Below the pieces are notes generated by a model, which searched no databases, was not told the DNA's origin, and worked only from the letters and a program-made list of their open reading frames with translations. From Promethearchaeota archaeon (lineage in GTDB: Archaea; Asgardarchaeota; Lokiarchaeia; Sigyniarchaeales; SOKP01), in the NCBI GenBank assembly GCA_016930515.1, contig JAFGGO010000061.1:44172-108171 (forward strand): a stretch of DNA of 64,000 nt. Reading direction: 5' to 3'. Shown here piece by piece: positions 10,209-20,195 of this stretch. A program made the translations under genes and the position numbers. Position 1 is the first letter of the stretch. Every line of letters begins with the position of its first letter.

Positions 10209-11352
10209 TACTCTAGAAAAATTATTAGATACTTCAAAGCGAAAAGACCTTTTTGACGAAATTTTAAATAAGTTGCAAGATTTAGATGGAACTAACGGAT
10301 TTACTTGCGAACTTCACAAAATATCTGAAGGAACGATACCTGTCGTATATTTCAACAAGCAACATAATACCAACGAGGTCCAATCGCTTAAGATCTTTAT
10401 TGGTGCCCAACACAACGAATATAACGGATTATTTGGGATCTTGAATGTTTTAGATTTATTAAAAAACGAAGAGATCTCACATAGACCAATAATTAATAAA
10501 AGGCAAATTCTTGCGTTTTTTCCTATCATGAATCCTTATGGCTTTCTCAATCCCCGAAAAGATAACAAATCAGGATATTTTTTAAAAAACGGTTCGAATT
10601 TGAACAGGTTTTGGCGTAGAACCTTCGTTCCAGGATTTGAAGGAAACGAAGCAGATCTTATTGATCATCCAATACCAGAACACGCCATCCTTTTAAAAAA
10701 ATTAATCAAACCTTATTGGGACAACGAGAAAATTGCCATTTATATTATAGATTTTCACGAGACCTCCCTCTTAGAGAGGTTTCCTAAAGAACTTAGCATG
10801 AATTTAAGCCCATATTATAAGTTCGATCATTGGTTAAAGGAATCTATCGTTGAAAATGTGATGAGATTATACGATATTAAGAGTTTTCGAGAACCATTAT
10901 TCTTCAAGTGTAATAATTCGGCAGATCACAATCATTTGAACTTGTCGTTCAAGCAAGTGGAAAAGGTTCGCGAAAAATTATTCGAATTTATGGCTGAAAA
11001 TCGTAGGAAATTACCCTTTTATCTCGTGCACAGCAAAAAAAGCAAGGAACCATGCACACAACTAAGTATACGAGTTTTAGAAAAATTAGGAAATATCTTG
11101 TGGAAGACGGCAATTGCCGTTCACGATCACGAGTTTCACGACCACGGTTGCTTGGTAAGAATGAACGATGTTGCGAAACGAGAAAATTTATTTTGCGTGG
11201 AATTGGAAAACCAAAAGCAATTTTTCGACTTGTTTGAAGAAAAAATGAAATCAACGGCAGATTCGGAATATTTTCAAAATAAGTTAGAAACGGTCAACAA
11301 GACGATCGAGTTGATAAAGGAAACGATAATCGAGACGATTAGATTGCCCTAA
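10198..11352 (+). CDS. M14-like carboxypeptidase / succinylglutamate desuccinylase-aspartoacylase-like protein
   Basis: About 384 aa from ATG 10198 (TTG 10189 in the ORF track); FIGAQHNEYNGLFGILNVLDLL (H-x2-E), FPIMNPYGF, IIDFHETS, VHDHEFHDHG. Confidence 0.7.
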   Translation: MNVSTLEKLLDTSKRKDLFDEILNKLQDLDGTNGFTCELHKISEGTIPVVYFNKQHNTNEVQSLKIFIGAQHNEYNGLFGILNVLDLLKNEEISHRPIINKRQILAFFPIMNPYGFLNPRKDNKSGYFLKNGSNLNRFWRRTFVPGFEGNEADLIDHPIPEHAILLKKLIKPYWDNEKIAIYIIDFHETSLLERFPKELSMNLSPYYKFDHWLKESIVENVMRLYDIKSFREPLFFKCNNSADHNHLNLSFKQVEKVREKLFEFMAENRRKLPFYLVHSKKSKEPCTQLSIRVLEKLGNILWKTAIAVHDHEFHDHGCLVRMNDVAKRENLFCVELENQKQFFDLFEEKMKSTADSEYFQNKLETVNKTIELIKETIIETIRLP

Positions 11353-11372
11353 AAAAACGCCTAGGAGTTATC

Positions 11373-12371
11373 TCAGGCGTTTAAGAATCTAAGGGAGGCC
11401 CCAACAAGCGACACTTCGCTCTTTTTCAATGAATGACCTCCTTTTTTAAACACAACAACCTGATCTTCGCTAAGGTCTAATGCTTTCATGTTTTCCTCTA
11501 AATTCTTAAATTTGATGACTTTATCGTTTTTAGCATGGATTAAAAGCACTTTTTTTTTAAACTCGAACCACTCTTGTTCAGAAAGACGGTTTTTTACCGA
11601 TTTGAAGACCAGACAAGGCGATAATTTCTCGTTTTTTTCATTGCTGGGGTGGATGCTCACGCCTTTCAGTAAGTATCGTAGCACGACTACCAGATTGTGT
11701 TTGGCAGAGTTTTTCTTAAAATTAGAAAAAGAGGAAATCGCAATGATTTTTTCGACGTCTTTCCTGGGAAATCCCCCGCACAAGGCGGCCATAGCCCCAA
11801 TACTCACGCCAGCAGCGTAGACTTTCATTCGATTTAAATCCCTGTTTTGCTTGATCCAATCCACGATTGTTCCAAAATCCTCAATTCGCTCGATAAATTG
11901 TCCCCTTCTCCCTGCTTTTTTTGACTTGCCAGAACCTCTTGCGTCGTAAGTCAAAATCGTATATCCTTGAAGGGCGAGCGGTAAGAAATAATATTGAAGC
12001 GTTTCTTTCGTATCTGAAAACCCGTGACAAACGATTAGAATCGCATCTTTTGGCTTGATAAGGTCTTGATTTTTGGGTCTTACGATATCAGCAGCTATGT
12101 ATTTTCCTGGCTGAATTTCTATGTATTCCTCGCTTATATCAAGATACCGAGACTTTAATCGCTTCCACCGGTCAAACCACATGTCTCGAAAAGTCCAATA
12201 TATTTCGAACGGGGTGTAAATAATTAAAAATGTCGTGGTTGACAAGGATAAGCAAGTTTTAAAGGTGTTACCCCAACTGGCGTTCACATCCCAGATATAA
12301 GCGGAGACGATGATGGCCACGGTCGCCACTGCAAGCCTTTTTGGTAATTTTTTCTTGAAATTTTCAAGCAT
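11373..12371 (-). CDS. Alpha/beta hydrolase with N-terminal hydrophobic segments
   Basis: 332 aa; AILIVCHGFSDTKE, GYTILTYDARGSGKSKKAGRRGQFIERIEDFGTIVDWI, AAGVSIGAMAA; two hydrophobic N-terminal segments. Confidence 0.85.
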   Translation of the reverse strand: MLENFKKKLPKRLAVATVAIIVSAYIWDVNASWGNTFKTCLSLSTTTFLIIYTPFEIYWTFRDMWFDRWKRLKSRYLDISEEYIEIQPGKYIAADIVRPKNQDLIKPKDAILIVCHGFSDTKETLQYYFLPLALQGYTILTYDARGSGKSKKAGRRGQFIERIEDFGTIVDWIKQNRDLNRMKVYAAGVSIGAMAALCGGFPRKDVEKIIAISSFSNFKKNSAKHNLVVVLRYLLKGVSIHPSNEKNEKLSPCLVFKSVKNRLSEQEWFEFKKKVLLIHAKNDKVIKFKNLEENMKALDLSEDQVVVFKKGGHSLKKSEVSLVGASLRFLNA

Positions 12372-12642
12372 CTTAATTAATCTATTGATAGTGTCTTAAA
12401 AGCTAAGATGGATAAAATAAAAAAGCGAGGATTAAATTAAAACCTAAGGAATTATAAACTTTTATTCGTATTGAAATAATCATATATTAATATCGTTTAG
12501 TATCTGGATTATTTTCAGGCAAATAATCGGGTTTATAAAAAATGGAAAAATCTAAATTTCAAGCACCATTTTTTCACCTAAAATACCATTTTCACCAGTA
12601 TTTTACCACTTATTTATAAACGCACGAAGGTGAGTTGATTCA

Positions 12643-13008
12643 ATGGCAAAGAAAAAGAAAGTTATGCCCGAACCCGAAGACGATGAGGTTCCTGACGGAG
12701 TTGTTGACGAGGACGGTGACGAAGTCTTAGATTTGGATGCGGAAAAGGACGATGACCTTTACGACGATATCGAATACGACCTGAGCCAGATTGAGGATGA
12801 CATGTTAGCCGACGAGAATGAGGACGAGGAATTTGGCCCCGAGATTGACGATGTTATCAAAATGCTTAGAGCTGTCAAATGCGCGCCATGTCCTGGAAGC
12901 AAATCCAAGGTAGAATGTCAAATACGACACGATTACGGCTGCCCGCCCGACAAAGCGGAAAAGTTCGTCCCGAAGACCGAGGCTGAGAGAAGAAAAAAAG
13001 TAAAATAA
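12643..13008 (+). CDS. Highly acidic protein with Cys-rich C-terminus
   Basis: 121 aa; Asp/Glu-rich N-terminal 80 residues then KCAPCPGSKSKVECQIRHDYGCPP. Confidence 0.65.
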   Translation: MAKKKKVMPEPEDDEVPDGVVDEDGDEVLDLDAEKDDDLYDDIEYDLSQIEDDMLADENEDEEFGPEIDDVIKMLRAVKCAPCPGSKSKVECQIRHDYGCPPDKAEKFVPKTEAERRKKVK

Positions 13009-13340
13009 CGATCCATCGCTACAACACCCAAGAAAAAATCGATAACTATCCTTTATTTATCTTTTTTTCACAATGATAATCATAATAAACAGATTATATA
13101 ATAATATGGGATTAATATATAAAAGTATGAGGAAGAACTATCATTTCCTTTGTTAACTTTTTCTCTTTTTTGACTTGAATGTGGAGTTTTTAAAGATAAT
13201 TCGAAATGAAGTTATTCTATATTATGAACTTACTACAAAAGTCCAGAGAATTGAGAAACTCAAAAATGGAAACCGATATTAAAATTAAGAAATTGGGCTT
13301 AGAAAGCATTAATCAGACCAATTGCTCCAGATAATTAATA

Positions 13341-14345
13341 TTAGTATTCTATTAGGTTCTGAATCATCCTTGTAATGCCTATGTCAAAAAAGTTAGTAAA
13401 TGCGTTAAGGTAATATTTGACAATGTTTCTAAATTGTAATTCTGGTGCAAGTTGCTCATCGTGTTCAATCGATTCAAGTTCTTGGTTTAATTCAGATAGG
13501 AACACCTGAAATTTCGAAACCGTTTCTTCGTTAATATTATCAAAATTCTTGATGAGGTTTTGCAATAGGTTTGGAATCTTGATTAGCAACGAGGAATACT
13601 TATTGACGGTTTCAGAAGGTAACTTAAGGAAGCGAAAAGCCTCATTGATGAAATCACGGATGTAGAGTAGCACGACGCGGTTTCCTAAGAATCGAATGAT
13701 AGGCAAGTTCCGATATCCTTTAGAAAGGTGATATCCCGAAAGACCCGTGATCAAAATCCTCGTTCCCAAGGAATATTTGCGATCAATTTCGGCCATAATA
13801 AGTTCGTAATTCGCTATTTCTATTTTTGCACCTTTTTTTTTCGATGATTCTATTATAGATTCAATAATTGTTTTAAACACCATAGCAAGGTCTTTCAACA
13901 CATCTATTAAATCTGTTTTTGAAGTGTCTAATAGGAAAATAATGTAAAATTCGTTACTTTCGACGATGTCCTTGAAATCTATCGCAATGATTTCTTGCCT
14001 TAATTTTATGAGCAATTCGTACAATTTTTGCTTAATATTCTGGTTATATTTTATATAAATTTCGTCTACATTGAGTTTAAAAGCAGAAATAATTGCCTGG
14101 TTTAGTAATGCTAAAGTCCATTCTTTTCCCGATTTTACGGGGTTAATTCTCAAGACGCGCTTTTGTTCGTCTTCTCGAGTAGCAATGATTATATTTCTAT
14201 CGTTGATAGGATACATGATAACTTCAGATTTCTCTTTTAAATCTGCGGCTTCGGCCCATTCTTGAGGAAAAGTCACTGCCTTGGAGTTTCCAAGCTTTAT
14301 TATATTTCGAACATACTTGTCTTTAAAACCACTCATTTTATTCAC
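13341..14345 (-). CDS. AbrB/SpoVT-type DNA-binding domain protein with PhoU-like helical region
   Basis: 334 aa; N-terminal YVRNIIKLGNSKAVTFPQEWAEAADLKEKSEVIMYPI resembles AbrB/MazE swapped-hairpin domain; the rest is helical. Confidence 0.65.
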   Translation of the reverse strand: MNKMSGFKDKYVRNIIKLGNSKAVTFPQEWAEAADLKEKSEVIMYPINDRNIIIATREDEQKRVLRINPVKSGKEWTLALLNQAIISAFKLNVDEIYIKYNQNIKQKLYELLIKLRQEIIAIDFKDIVESNEFYIIFLLDTSKTDLIDVLKDLAMVFKTIIESIIESSKKKGAKIEIANYELIMAEIDRKYSLGTRILITGLSGYHLSKGYRNLPIIRFLGNRVVLLYIRDFINEAFRFLKLPSETVNKYSSLLIKIPNLLQNLIKNFDNINEETVSKFQVFLSELNQELESIEHDEQLAPELQFRNIVKYYLNAFTNFFDIGITRMIQNLIEY

Positions 14346-14403
14346 TCGACTTAATTCTTGTATAAAAGTTATATTTTTATATATGATCAGAATATAGTTA
14401 TAT

Positions 14404-16443
14404 TTAATAATTTTTCGCTAATAATTTCATTTCACTTCCTATTTGTTTGGTATTCAAACAATTATAAGTCGTTCTGATTTGATCGAGAAGGTTGTATAAC
14501 TTACGAGATTCAATGCTTTTAAAACAATCAAATTCAAACCTATTAACGAAAAAATTAAACTTAATATCGGGGAGAGTATTTCCAGAAGCAAAAACTCTTT
14601 TTAACTCAGTATATTCGTCGTTAAAATCTTCTTGGAAATAAAGCATGTAAACTAACGAATCGGCCAATCTCTTGAAAAATATCTTGTAATCACCTAACTT
14701 TGGTTTGAAAACATCGAGAGATAGAGAGGGAGTAGTTAACGGTTTTAAATCGTACTCTAATTGAGAAAGGAATTGAAGTATTTTCCCCAAACGAGAAAGA
14801 GAAATTGGAAAATCGAAAGGTAATGGTAAATGTTTTATGAAACTACCGTTATAGCGCATATATCCCCCCGACATGTGTAAAGTCCCATAAAGTGCGTTAT
14901 ACAATTCATTCATTAGAGTAGAATTTAGTATTGTTAATAAGCTGAATAATTGATCATTGCTTAGGCTCGGAACTAACAAGAAATATAGCCCCGTAACATT
15001 AGTGAATATTCCGGGGTCGTAAACAAAAGTCAATTCTCGGGCGATTTCCCTGAAAACGAGCTTTTTTTGTGCCATTTCTTGCCAAATATCTTCAAATTTA
15101 TTCTCAAATCGGTAATAGCTCGGAATTAATTCTTTTCGCGCTATGCGTATCTTCTTGTCAAACACGAAGTGATATTTTCCAACATTTCCTGTCCCCAACA
15201 ATATCATGTCTTTTGGCGAACTCTTATTTTCAGCGATATTATCAAGATTTTTAGACCAGTTTAAGAATCCAAAAGGTCTATATATTATCTTTAAATCCGG
15301 GAAAATTTCATTCAAAGAATTATATTTCGAGAATACCTGTTCAACCATGGAAAGATTTCCAGAAATCGGAAATACCCATTTAGGTAACTTTTTAATCAAA
15401 CCAATATCAACCATCTTTATATTGCTCCCATTTTCGTGGTCAAATTGTAGTAAAGAATCATAGTTACATAATTTCACTGAGTAGTTTTGATGTGAAGCGG
15501 TGTTTTTTAAATATAATATTATTGGATAAGCGGCCTTTTTTCCAAAAACGCCCAACGAGGAGATATTAGCGATTTCTTCCACTTGAACATTTTTTAATAT
15601 AAATTCTCGTATTCTAACACCATAGTCAGCAGAAAGAAACTTATTTGGTAATATATAACTAACGAATCCTTCCCTTTTTACTATCAATAATGCCTTTTCG
15701 ATAAATAAGACGGATAGATCAAATAATTTATAGGCGGAACGATAAAGCTTGCTCAATTGTTTTTTGTATTGGAAGTTCTTATTTTTTTTATTTTCGATAT
15801 AGGGCGGATTGCCAATAATGATGTCAAATTTTTTATCGTTTTTAAATTCCGTGAGAAAATCGAACTCATAAATGTTTAAGTGAATTCCGATTATTTTTAG
15901 GATTTTTTCAGCTGAAATGGTATCAGAATTGATAAATTCAAGCTCTCGAGGGATTTCTGCACTATCAGATAAATACCAACAAATCAATCGCAATCGAGCG
16001 ATACTAGCGGTTTCTTTATCAATTTCGACTCCAAAAAGAGATTTTTCGAGGATATCTTTTTTCAATTCGGACTCTGATCGATCAGAACTTATTAATTTGA
16101 ACATGATTAGTAACAAATTCGCAGTAGCGATCAGGAATCTCCCTGTCCCGCAGGAGGGATCCAAAATCGTGATATTTTCTATTTTATTTAATAAAAATTC
16201 GTTTAGGTGGGTTTTGTTGATTATTTCTTCAAGGGGAGCAACTGAGTAAGGAATTCCTATATAGGACAATAACACTTTATTAACCATCTTTTCGACAATA
16301 ATCCTTGGAGTGTAGGCTATTCCACTTTCTTGGGCTTTAATTTTGTTATGTTCGCTTAACTGACGATTTTCAAACTCTTCGATTAATCCCATAATCTTTT
16401 GTTTAAGTAGGGTTTTTTTATTGGTTGTCATGATATCGTTCAT
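14404..16443 (-). CDS. Eco57I/TaqI-class N6-adenine DNA methyltransferase with C-terminal specificity-like region
   Basis: 679 aa; ITILDPSCGTGRFLIATANLLL (motif I), FDIIIGNPPYIENK (motif IV NPPY), TaqI-C-like C-terminal half; no nuclease motif seen at the N-terminus. Confidence 0.85.
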   Translation of the reverse strand: MNDIMTTNKKTLLKQKIMGLIEEFENRQLSEHNKIKAQESGIAYTPRIIVEKMVNKVLLSYIGIPYSVAPLEEIINKTHLNEFLLNKIENITILDPSCGTGRFLIATANLLLIMFKLISSDRSESELKKDILEKSLFGVEIDKETASIARLRLICWYLSDSAEIPRELEFINSDTISAEKILKIIGIHLNIYEFDFLTEFKNDKKFDIIIGNPPYIENKKNKNFQYKKQLSKLYRSAYKLFDLSVLFIEKALLIVKREGFVSYILPNKFLSADYGVRIREFILKNVQVEEIANISSLGVFGKKAAYPIILYLKNTASHQNYSVKLCNYDSLLQFDHENGSNIKMVDIGLIKKLPKWVFPISGNLSMVEQVFSKYNSLNEIFPDLKIIYRPFGFLNWSKNLDNIAENKSSPKDMILLGTGNVGKYHFVFDKKIRIARKELIPSYYRFENKFEDIWQEMAQKKLVFREIARELTFVYDPGIFTNVTGLYFLLVPSLSNDQLFSLLTILNSTLMNELYNALYGTLHMSGGYMRYNGSFIKHLPLPFDFPISLSRLGKILQFLSQLEYDLKPLTTPSLSLDVFKPKLGDYKIFFKRLADSLVYMLYFQEDFNDEYTELKRVFASGNTLPDIKFNFFVNRFEFDCFKSIESRKLYNLLDQIRTTYNCLNTKQIGSEMKLLAKNY

Positions 16444-16570
16444 CTTGCTTGGAAATGAATTCGTCCTTTACATATTATTGATATATTTAATAATACCTCG
16501 TGTAAGGGTTTAAAAGAATAACTATCATATTTGTGCACAAGTAGAACAAACGCAATGTTATTTATAAGTC

Positions 16571-17479
16571 ATGACATTATCGAATGCTTATTTAGAGCGA
16601 TTGTTAAAGGATCCGAAGACTATATCAAAAATAAGTTTTGACGAGCTTTCTGAAATTTTAAACGCAATGAAAATACTATTGGATAAGGAATTTCTATTGG
16701 TGGAACTAACACAGTCGGATCAAGAAAAAGAAGTCATCATCGTTGGAGACCTTCACGGAAATTTAGAATCCTTGCAAAAAATACTCGATCATATTAAGGA
16801 TCGAAAACCCGAGTTTATTGTTTTCTTGGGTGATATCGTCGATCGTGGTCGCTTTCAATTGGAGTGCTTGGTCCTAATATGTTGCTTGAAAATAATAGAT
16901 CCAAATCGGTATTATATATTGAGAGGGAACCACGAAGAAGGTGATGTTAACAAGAGATACGGATTTTACGATGTCTTCGTAAGAAAATTTAAAGACTCTA
17001 AAAAATTCGAGGAAATAGAGAACTTATACAACAGCCTTCCTGCGTGCCTGGTTCTTAACGATGATATATTGTGCCTTCACGGGGGAATTCCTTCAAACAT
17101 TCAAGCATTAGAAAAGCTCAAGAATACAAGGTTGAGCGACCTTATCGGCAAAGAACTCATTGAGTATAACCAGATACTTTACGAAATCTTTTGGAACGAT
17201 CCAAAAAATCACATTGAGGGATTTAAGCCAAGTTATCGAGGAGAAGGTATAAAATTTTTTGGAAGGGACGCGTTCGATAAATTTTTGAATTACAACCACT
17301 TGAATAGGCTTGTGAGATCTCACGAGTGCTTCACGGAAGGATATAAATGGTACTTTCACCGACGACTGTTATCCATTTTCTCTTCCTTTGATTATAGTGG
17401 CGCACAAATCCCCAATCCTGCTAGTATTGCGTGGCTCAAGGATGGAGAGCTTGGAGTGAAAATATTTTACGGATCTTAA
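16571..17479 (+). CDS. PPP-family serine/threonine protein phosphatase
   Basis: 302 aa; IVGDLHGNLESL, FLGDIVDRGRFQLECL, YILRGNHEEGDVN, LCLHGGIPS. Confidence 0.92.
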   Translation: MTLSNAYLERLLKDPKTISKISFDELSEILNAMKILLDKEFLLVELTQSDQEKEVIIVGDLHGNLESLQKILDHIKDRKPEFIVFLGDIVDRGRFQLECLVLICCLKIIDPNRYYILRGNHEEGDVNKRYGFYDVFVRKFKDSKKFEEIENLYNSLPACLVLNDDILCLHGGIPSNIQALEKLKNTRLSDLIGKELIEYNQILYEIFWNDPKNHIEGFKPSYRGEGIKFFGRDAFDKFLNYNHLNRLVRSHECFTEGYKWYFHRRLLSIFSSFDYSGAQIPNPASIAWLKDGELGVKIFYGS

Positions 17480-17490
17480 AAGATAGAAAA

Positions 17491-17832
17491 TTAATAAAAT
17501 GCGTGAGTGCGTATTAATTCTTCAGAAGGATAATACGCATAAGCTTTTAGTTGTTTACCAGATGTAGTAATTACATCAACAACAATTCGATAATACAACT
17601 CTCCTTCCATCGAATCAATTCGAGCTAAAACCGATTCCGATAGATTGAAATATACTTCTCCGTTAACAGTCATTCCCTTCTTTTTTACGATGAGGGGATA
17701 TTCCAAAGAGATTGGTTCTATTTTTTCATAACCTTGAATTTGACCTCGTTCAAACGGAAGTCCTTTAAGTACACGGTTTCGGCTTTTCCCGCTTTGTAAG
17801 GTTCCATATACAAATAAATTATTCATAAACAA
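17491..17832 (-). CDS. Gamma-glutamylcyclotransferase (AIG2-like) family protein
   Basis: 113 aa; LFVYGTLQSGKSRNRVLKG...VNGEVYFNLSESVLARIDSMEG. Confidence 0.85.
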   Translation of the reverse strand: MFMNNLFVYGTLQSGKSRNRVLKGLPFERGQIQGYEKIEPISLEYPLIVKKKGMTVNGEVYFNLSESVLARIDSMEGELYYRIVVDVITTSGKQLKAYAYYPSEELIRTHAFY

Positions 17833-18115
17833 CCACTATATTTTTTTAATTTCGAGGATTTTTAATTTGAAGTTAAAAACGAAATAATCGTTAAACTATT
17901 TTTAGTTACAAAAAGATTAACTACTATTTAAAGTAGTAAATGTGTATGTTGAGATTTAGCAGTAATACTCATAAATACAGGAATCCTCTCCAATAATAAC
18001 AAGTATATTTTTATTAGGAAAAAGGCAAGTCAAATTAGATGGCATACAACAGAACGAAATGTGAAAATGGAAATGATATATCTTAATTCAAACAAGCGCT
18101 GAAATTTACCTGCAA

Positions 18116-18376
18116 TTACATAATTTCTGATGCATCAGGCTTGATAAACAGTAAGTTATTTCCTCGAATGAAGATTTCGTTGTATTTTGCAACGGGGGAA
18201 CCGTCCATAATTTCCGTGGCGTCTTCTAATATCATATTCATATATGCATCAATTTCCTTCAACATACCCCGATATTCCGTGCCGTCTTTTAATCGGAGTA
18301 AAATCTCAGAGTTCTGAGCGTTCTGTAAAATGGTTAGGGGATTCTTCAATCTCGGCTGATTTTCGTTTTTAGACAA
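18116..18376 (-). CDS. Sm-like (LSm) RNA-binding protein
   Basis: 86 aa; NSEILLRLKDGTEYRGMLKEIDAYMNMILEDATEI...NEIFIRGNNLLFI matches Sm1/Sm2 motifs. Confidence 0.88.
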   Translation of the reverse strand: MSKNENQPRLKNPLTILQNAQNSEILLRLKDGTEYRGMLKEIDAYMNMILEDATEIMDGSPVAKYNEIFIRGNNLLFIKPDASEIM

Positions 18377-18488
18377 TTTCTTTACCTTTCGAGAATAAAT
18401 TTAACTTCAATAATAATGTAATAAGATAAAAATTAGTTTTTAGAATTAAAACTCTTCGGTTTAATCGGAAGGTTTAAAAAAATTTAAA

Positions 18489-19100
18489 TTGCTTTTAAGT
18501 TTTGATAGTATCGTGAGAATGGAGCTCGACAAGAAGAAAGATATCATCGATAAGTACAACTCGACATCTTATTTTTACGACAAGAGATATTCAAACATTC
18601 AACTTGAAAAGTATAAACTCGCTTTAAACGACCAATCGTTCTCCAACAAGGTTATATTCGACGCGGGATGCGGTACCGGACTGCTTTGGGAATTAGCACG
18701 GGTTTTAGAAGGCAAGCACCAAGATGCAACCTATCATTTCGTTGGAAGCGACATTTCTTGGGAAATGCTTAATGTGTTTCTCTTGAAAACAAAAAACCAA
18801 GAAATCTGCATTAAGAGGGCGATTCATTTAGTTCTTTCAGATATGGAAAAACTTCCTTTTAGGGATGAATCTTTCGAAGCTTTTTTTTCCTTCACATCTC
18901 TCCAAAATTTACATGATATGAAGCAAGGCGTGAAAGAGTGCCTAAGAACTTCCGGAACGGGTACTAGAGTTATATTTTCAATATTAAAAAAGAAGAAAGG
19001 GTTTAATGATCTGCTCACCCTATTTAAGACAAAGATGAATGATTTAGAAATCCTCGATAATCACAATTTAGAAGACGCAATCGTTAGGTTTTATTTGTAA
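18489..19100 (+). CDS. SAM-dependent class I methyltransferase
   Basis: 203 aa; VIFDAGCGTGLLWELARVL, FVGSDISWEMLN, LSDMEKLPFRDESFEAFFSFTSLQNL. Confidence 0.85.
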   Translation: MLLSFDSIVRMELDKKKDIIDKYNSTSYFYDKRYSNIQLEKYKLALNDQSFSNKVIFDAGCGTGLLWELARVLEGKHQDATYHFVGSDISWEMLNVFLLKTKNQEICIKRAIHLVLSDMEKLPFRDESFEAFFSFTSLQNLHDMKQGVKECLRTSGTGTRVIFSILKKKKGFNDLLTLFKTKMNDLEILDNHNLEDAIVRFYL

Positions 19101-19968
19101 AAAAAGATTTAACGATATCGTCAGGATTACTAATAATCCTATACTTTTTTCTAAAAAAATTACACAAATTTTGGATATCCCTTAATAAAAGTAATCGAGC
19201 GTTAGGATGATCGCTCGGAACGGATTGTAACCAATCAATGATCAGGATGTTCCCCTGTTGATCGAGAACGATGTTAAATTCTCCTAAATCTCCGTGAATT
19301 AGGTTTCCTTTTTGATAAATATGCTTTATCTGGGAAATAATCTTATCAAATATATAACGAGGATCGTCAATATCGCTATAATACACTAATTCCTTACCGC
19401 GCAAATATTCCATAACAACCGCGTGCCTGTTGTATCCAATTGGTTTGGGCGTGTTAAGATTTAATTCATAAATGCTCCTAAGAGCTTCGTATTCTTTTTT
19501 TGCAGCAAGACGATTAACATAGAGCCAGGACATGTGAGTTCTTTCTCCAATCAAATCTCGTAATTTTTTTATGTTTTTGAAACTCGTGCGCCCCATACGG
19601 TACAACTTCAAGGCAAAAATGTTTTCTTTATCGTCCATGCAACTGAATACATCGGATTCTTTTCCCTTTCCAATGAGCGGACCTAATTGTGCGATTGTAC
19701 CTTTTTCGACCAACGCGCGTAATGCAAGGAGGTCATAAGCTTTTGAATTAAGGGTATATCCGAGATCGTGTTTTGACGAATTACGTATTATAAGATCGTA
19801 TTTATGTACCCTGTTTAATCGATATAATGTTTCTTCGATTGGGTACCTTGAATAAAACCTGATATCGTTAACTTTAACGAATTCAGATCTTTTCATCCCA
19901 ATTTCAATAGCCATTAAAATTCGTAAATCTTCTTTCTCTAATTTTGTGAGTAGTCTTGCCGCTTCCAC
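19084..19968 (-). CDS. rio2: RIO2-type atypical serine/threonine kinase
   Basis: 294 aa; N-terminal winged-helix-like region, GPLIGKGKESDVF, ALKLYRMGRTSFKNI, LIHGDLGEFNIVLDQQGNILIIDWLQSV. Confidence 0.88.
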   Translation of the reverse strand: MEAARLLTKLEKEDLRILMAIEIGMKRSEFVKVNDIRFYSRYPIEETLYRLNRVHKYDLIIRNSSKHDLGYTLNSKAYDLLALRALVEKGTIAQLGPLIGKGKESDVFSCMDDKENIFALKLYRMGRTSFKNIKKLRDLIGERTHMSWLYVNRLAAKKEYEALRSIYELNLNTPKPIGYNRHAVVMEYLRGKELVYYSDIDDPRYIFDKIISQIKHIYQKGNLIHGDLGEFNIVLDQQGNILIIDWLQSVPSDHPNARLLLLRDIQNLCNFFRKKYRIISNPDDIVKSFFTNKT

Positions 19969-20195
19969 ATTATAAGGACAGATTAGTCACATTTAACTTT
20001 TTTTAAAACGATTATCGATTCTTCTTATGATAGAATTACGAAAAGATGACATTGGAAACAAAAAGTCCATTTAACCTATTGATTAAATATTTTAAAAAGA
20101 GTAAACATAAAAATGTATTTTTTTATTATCTATGCGAGAAAATTTTTATGGCATTTAAGGTCTAAAATCGCACTCTTCCCCAGGAACTAAAAAAC

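Noticed and set aside
11052-11254. ORFs 11052..11237 (+) and 10988..11254 (-)
   Set aside because: Alternate-frame ORFs within the M14-like gene; no independent support.
12540-12640. Short near-repeats (accattttttcacctaaaataccattttcaccagtattttaccac) upstream of the acidic protein
   Set aside because: AT-rich, short and imperfect; not distinguishable from background composition by eye.
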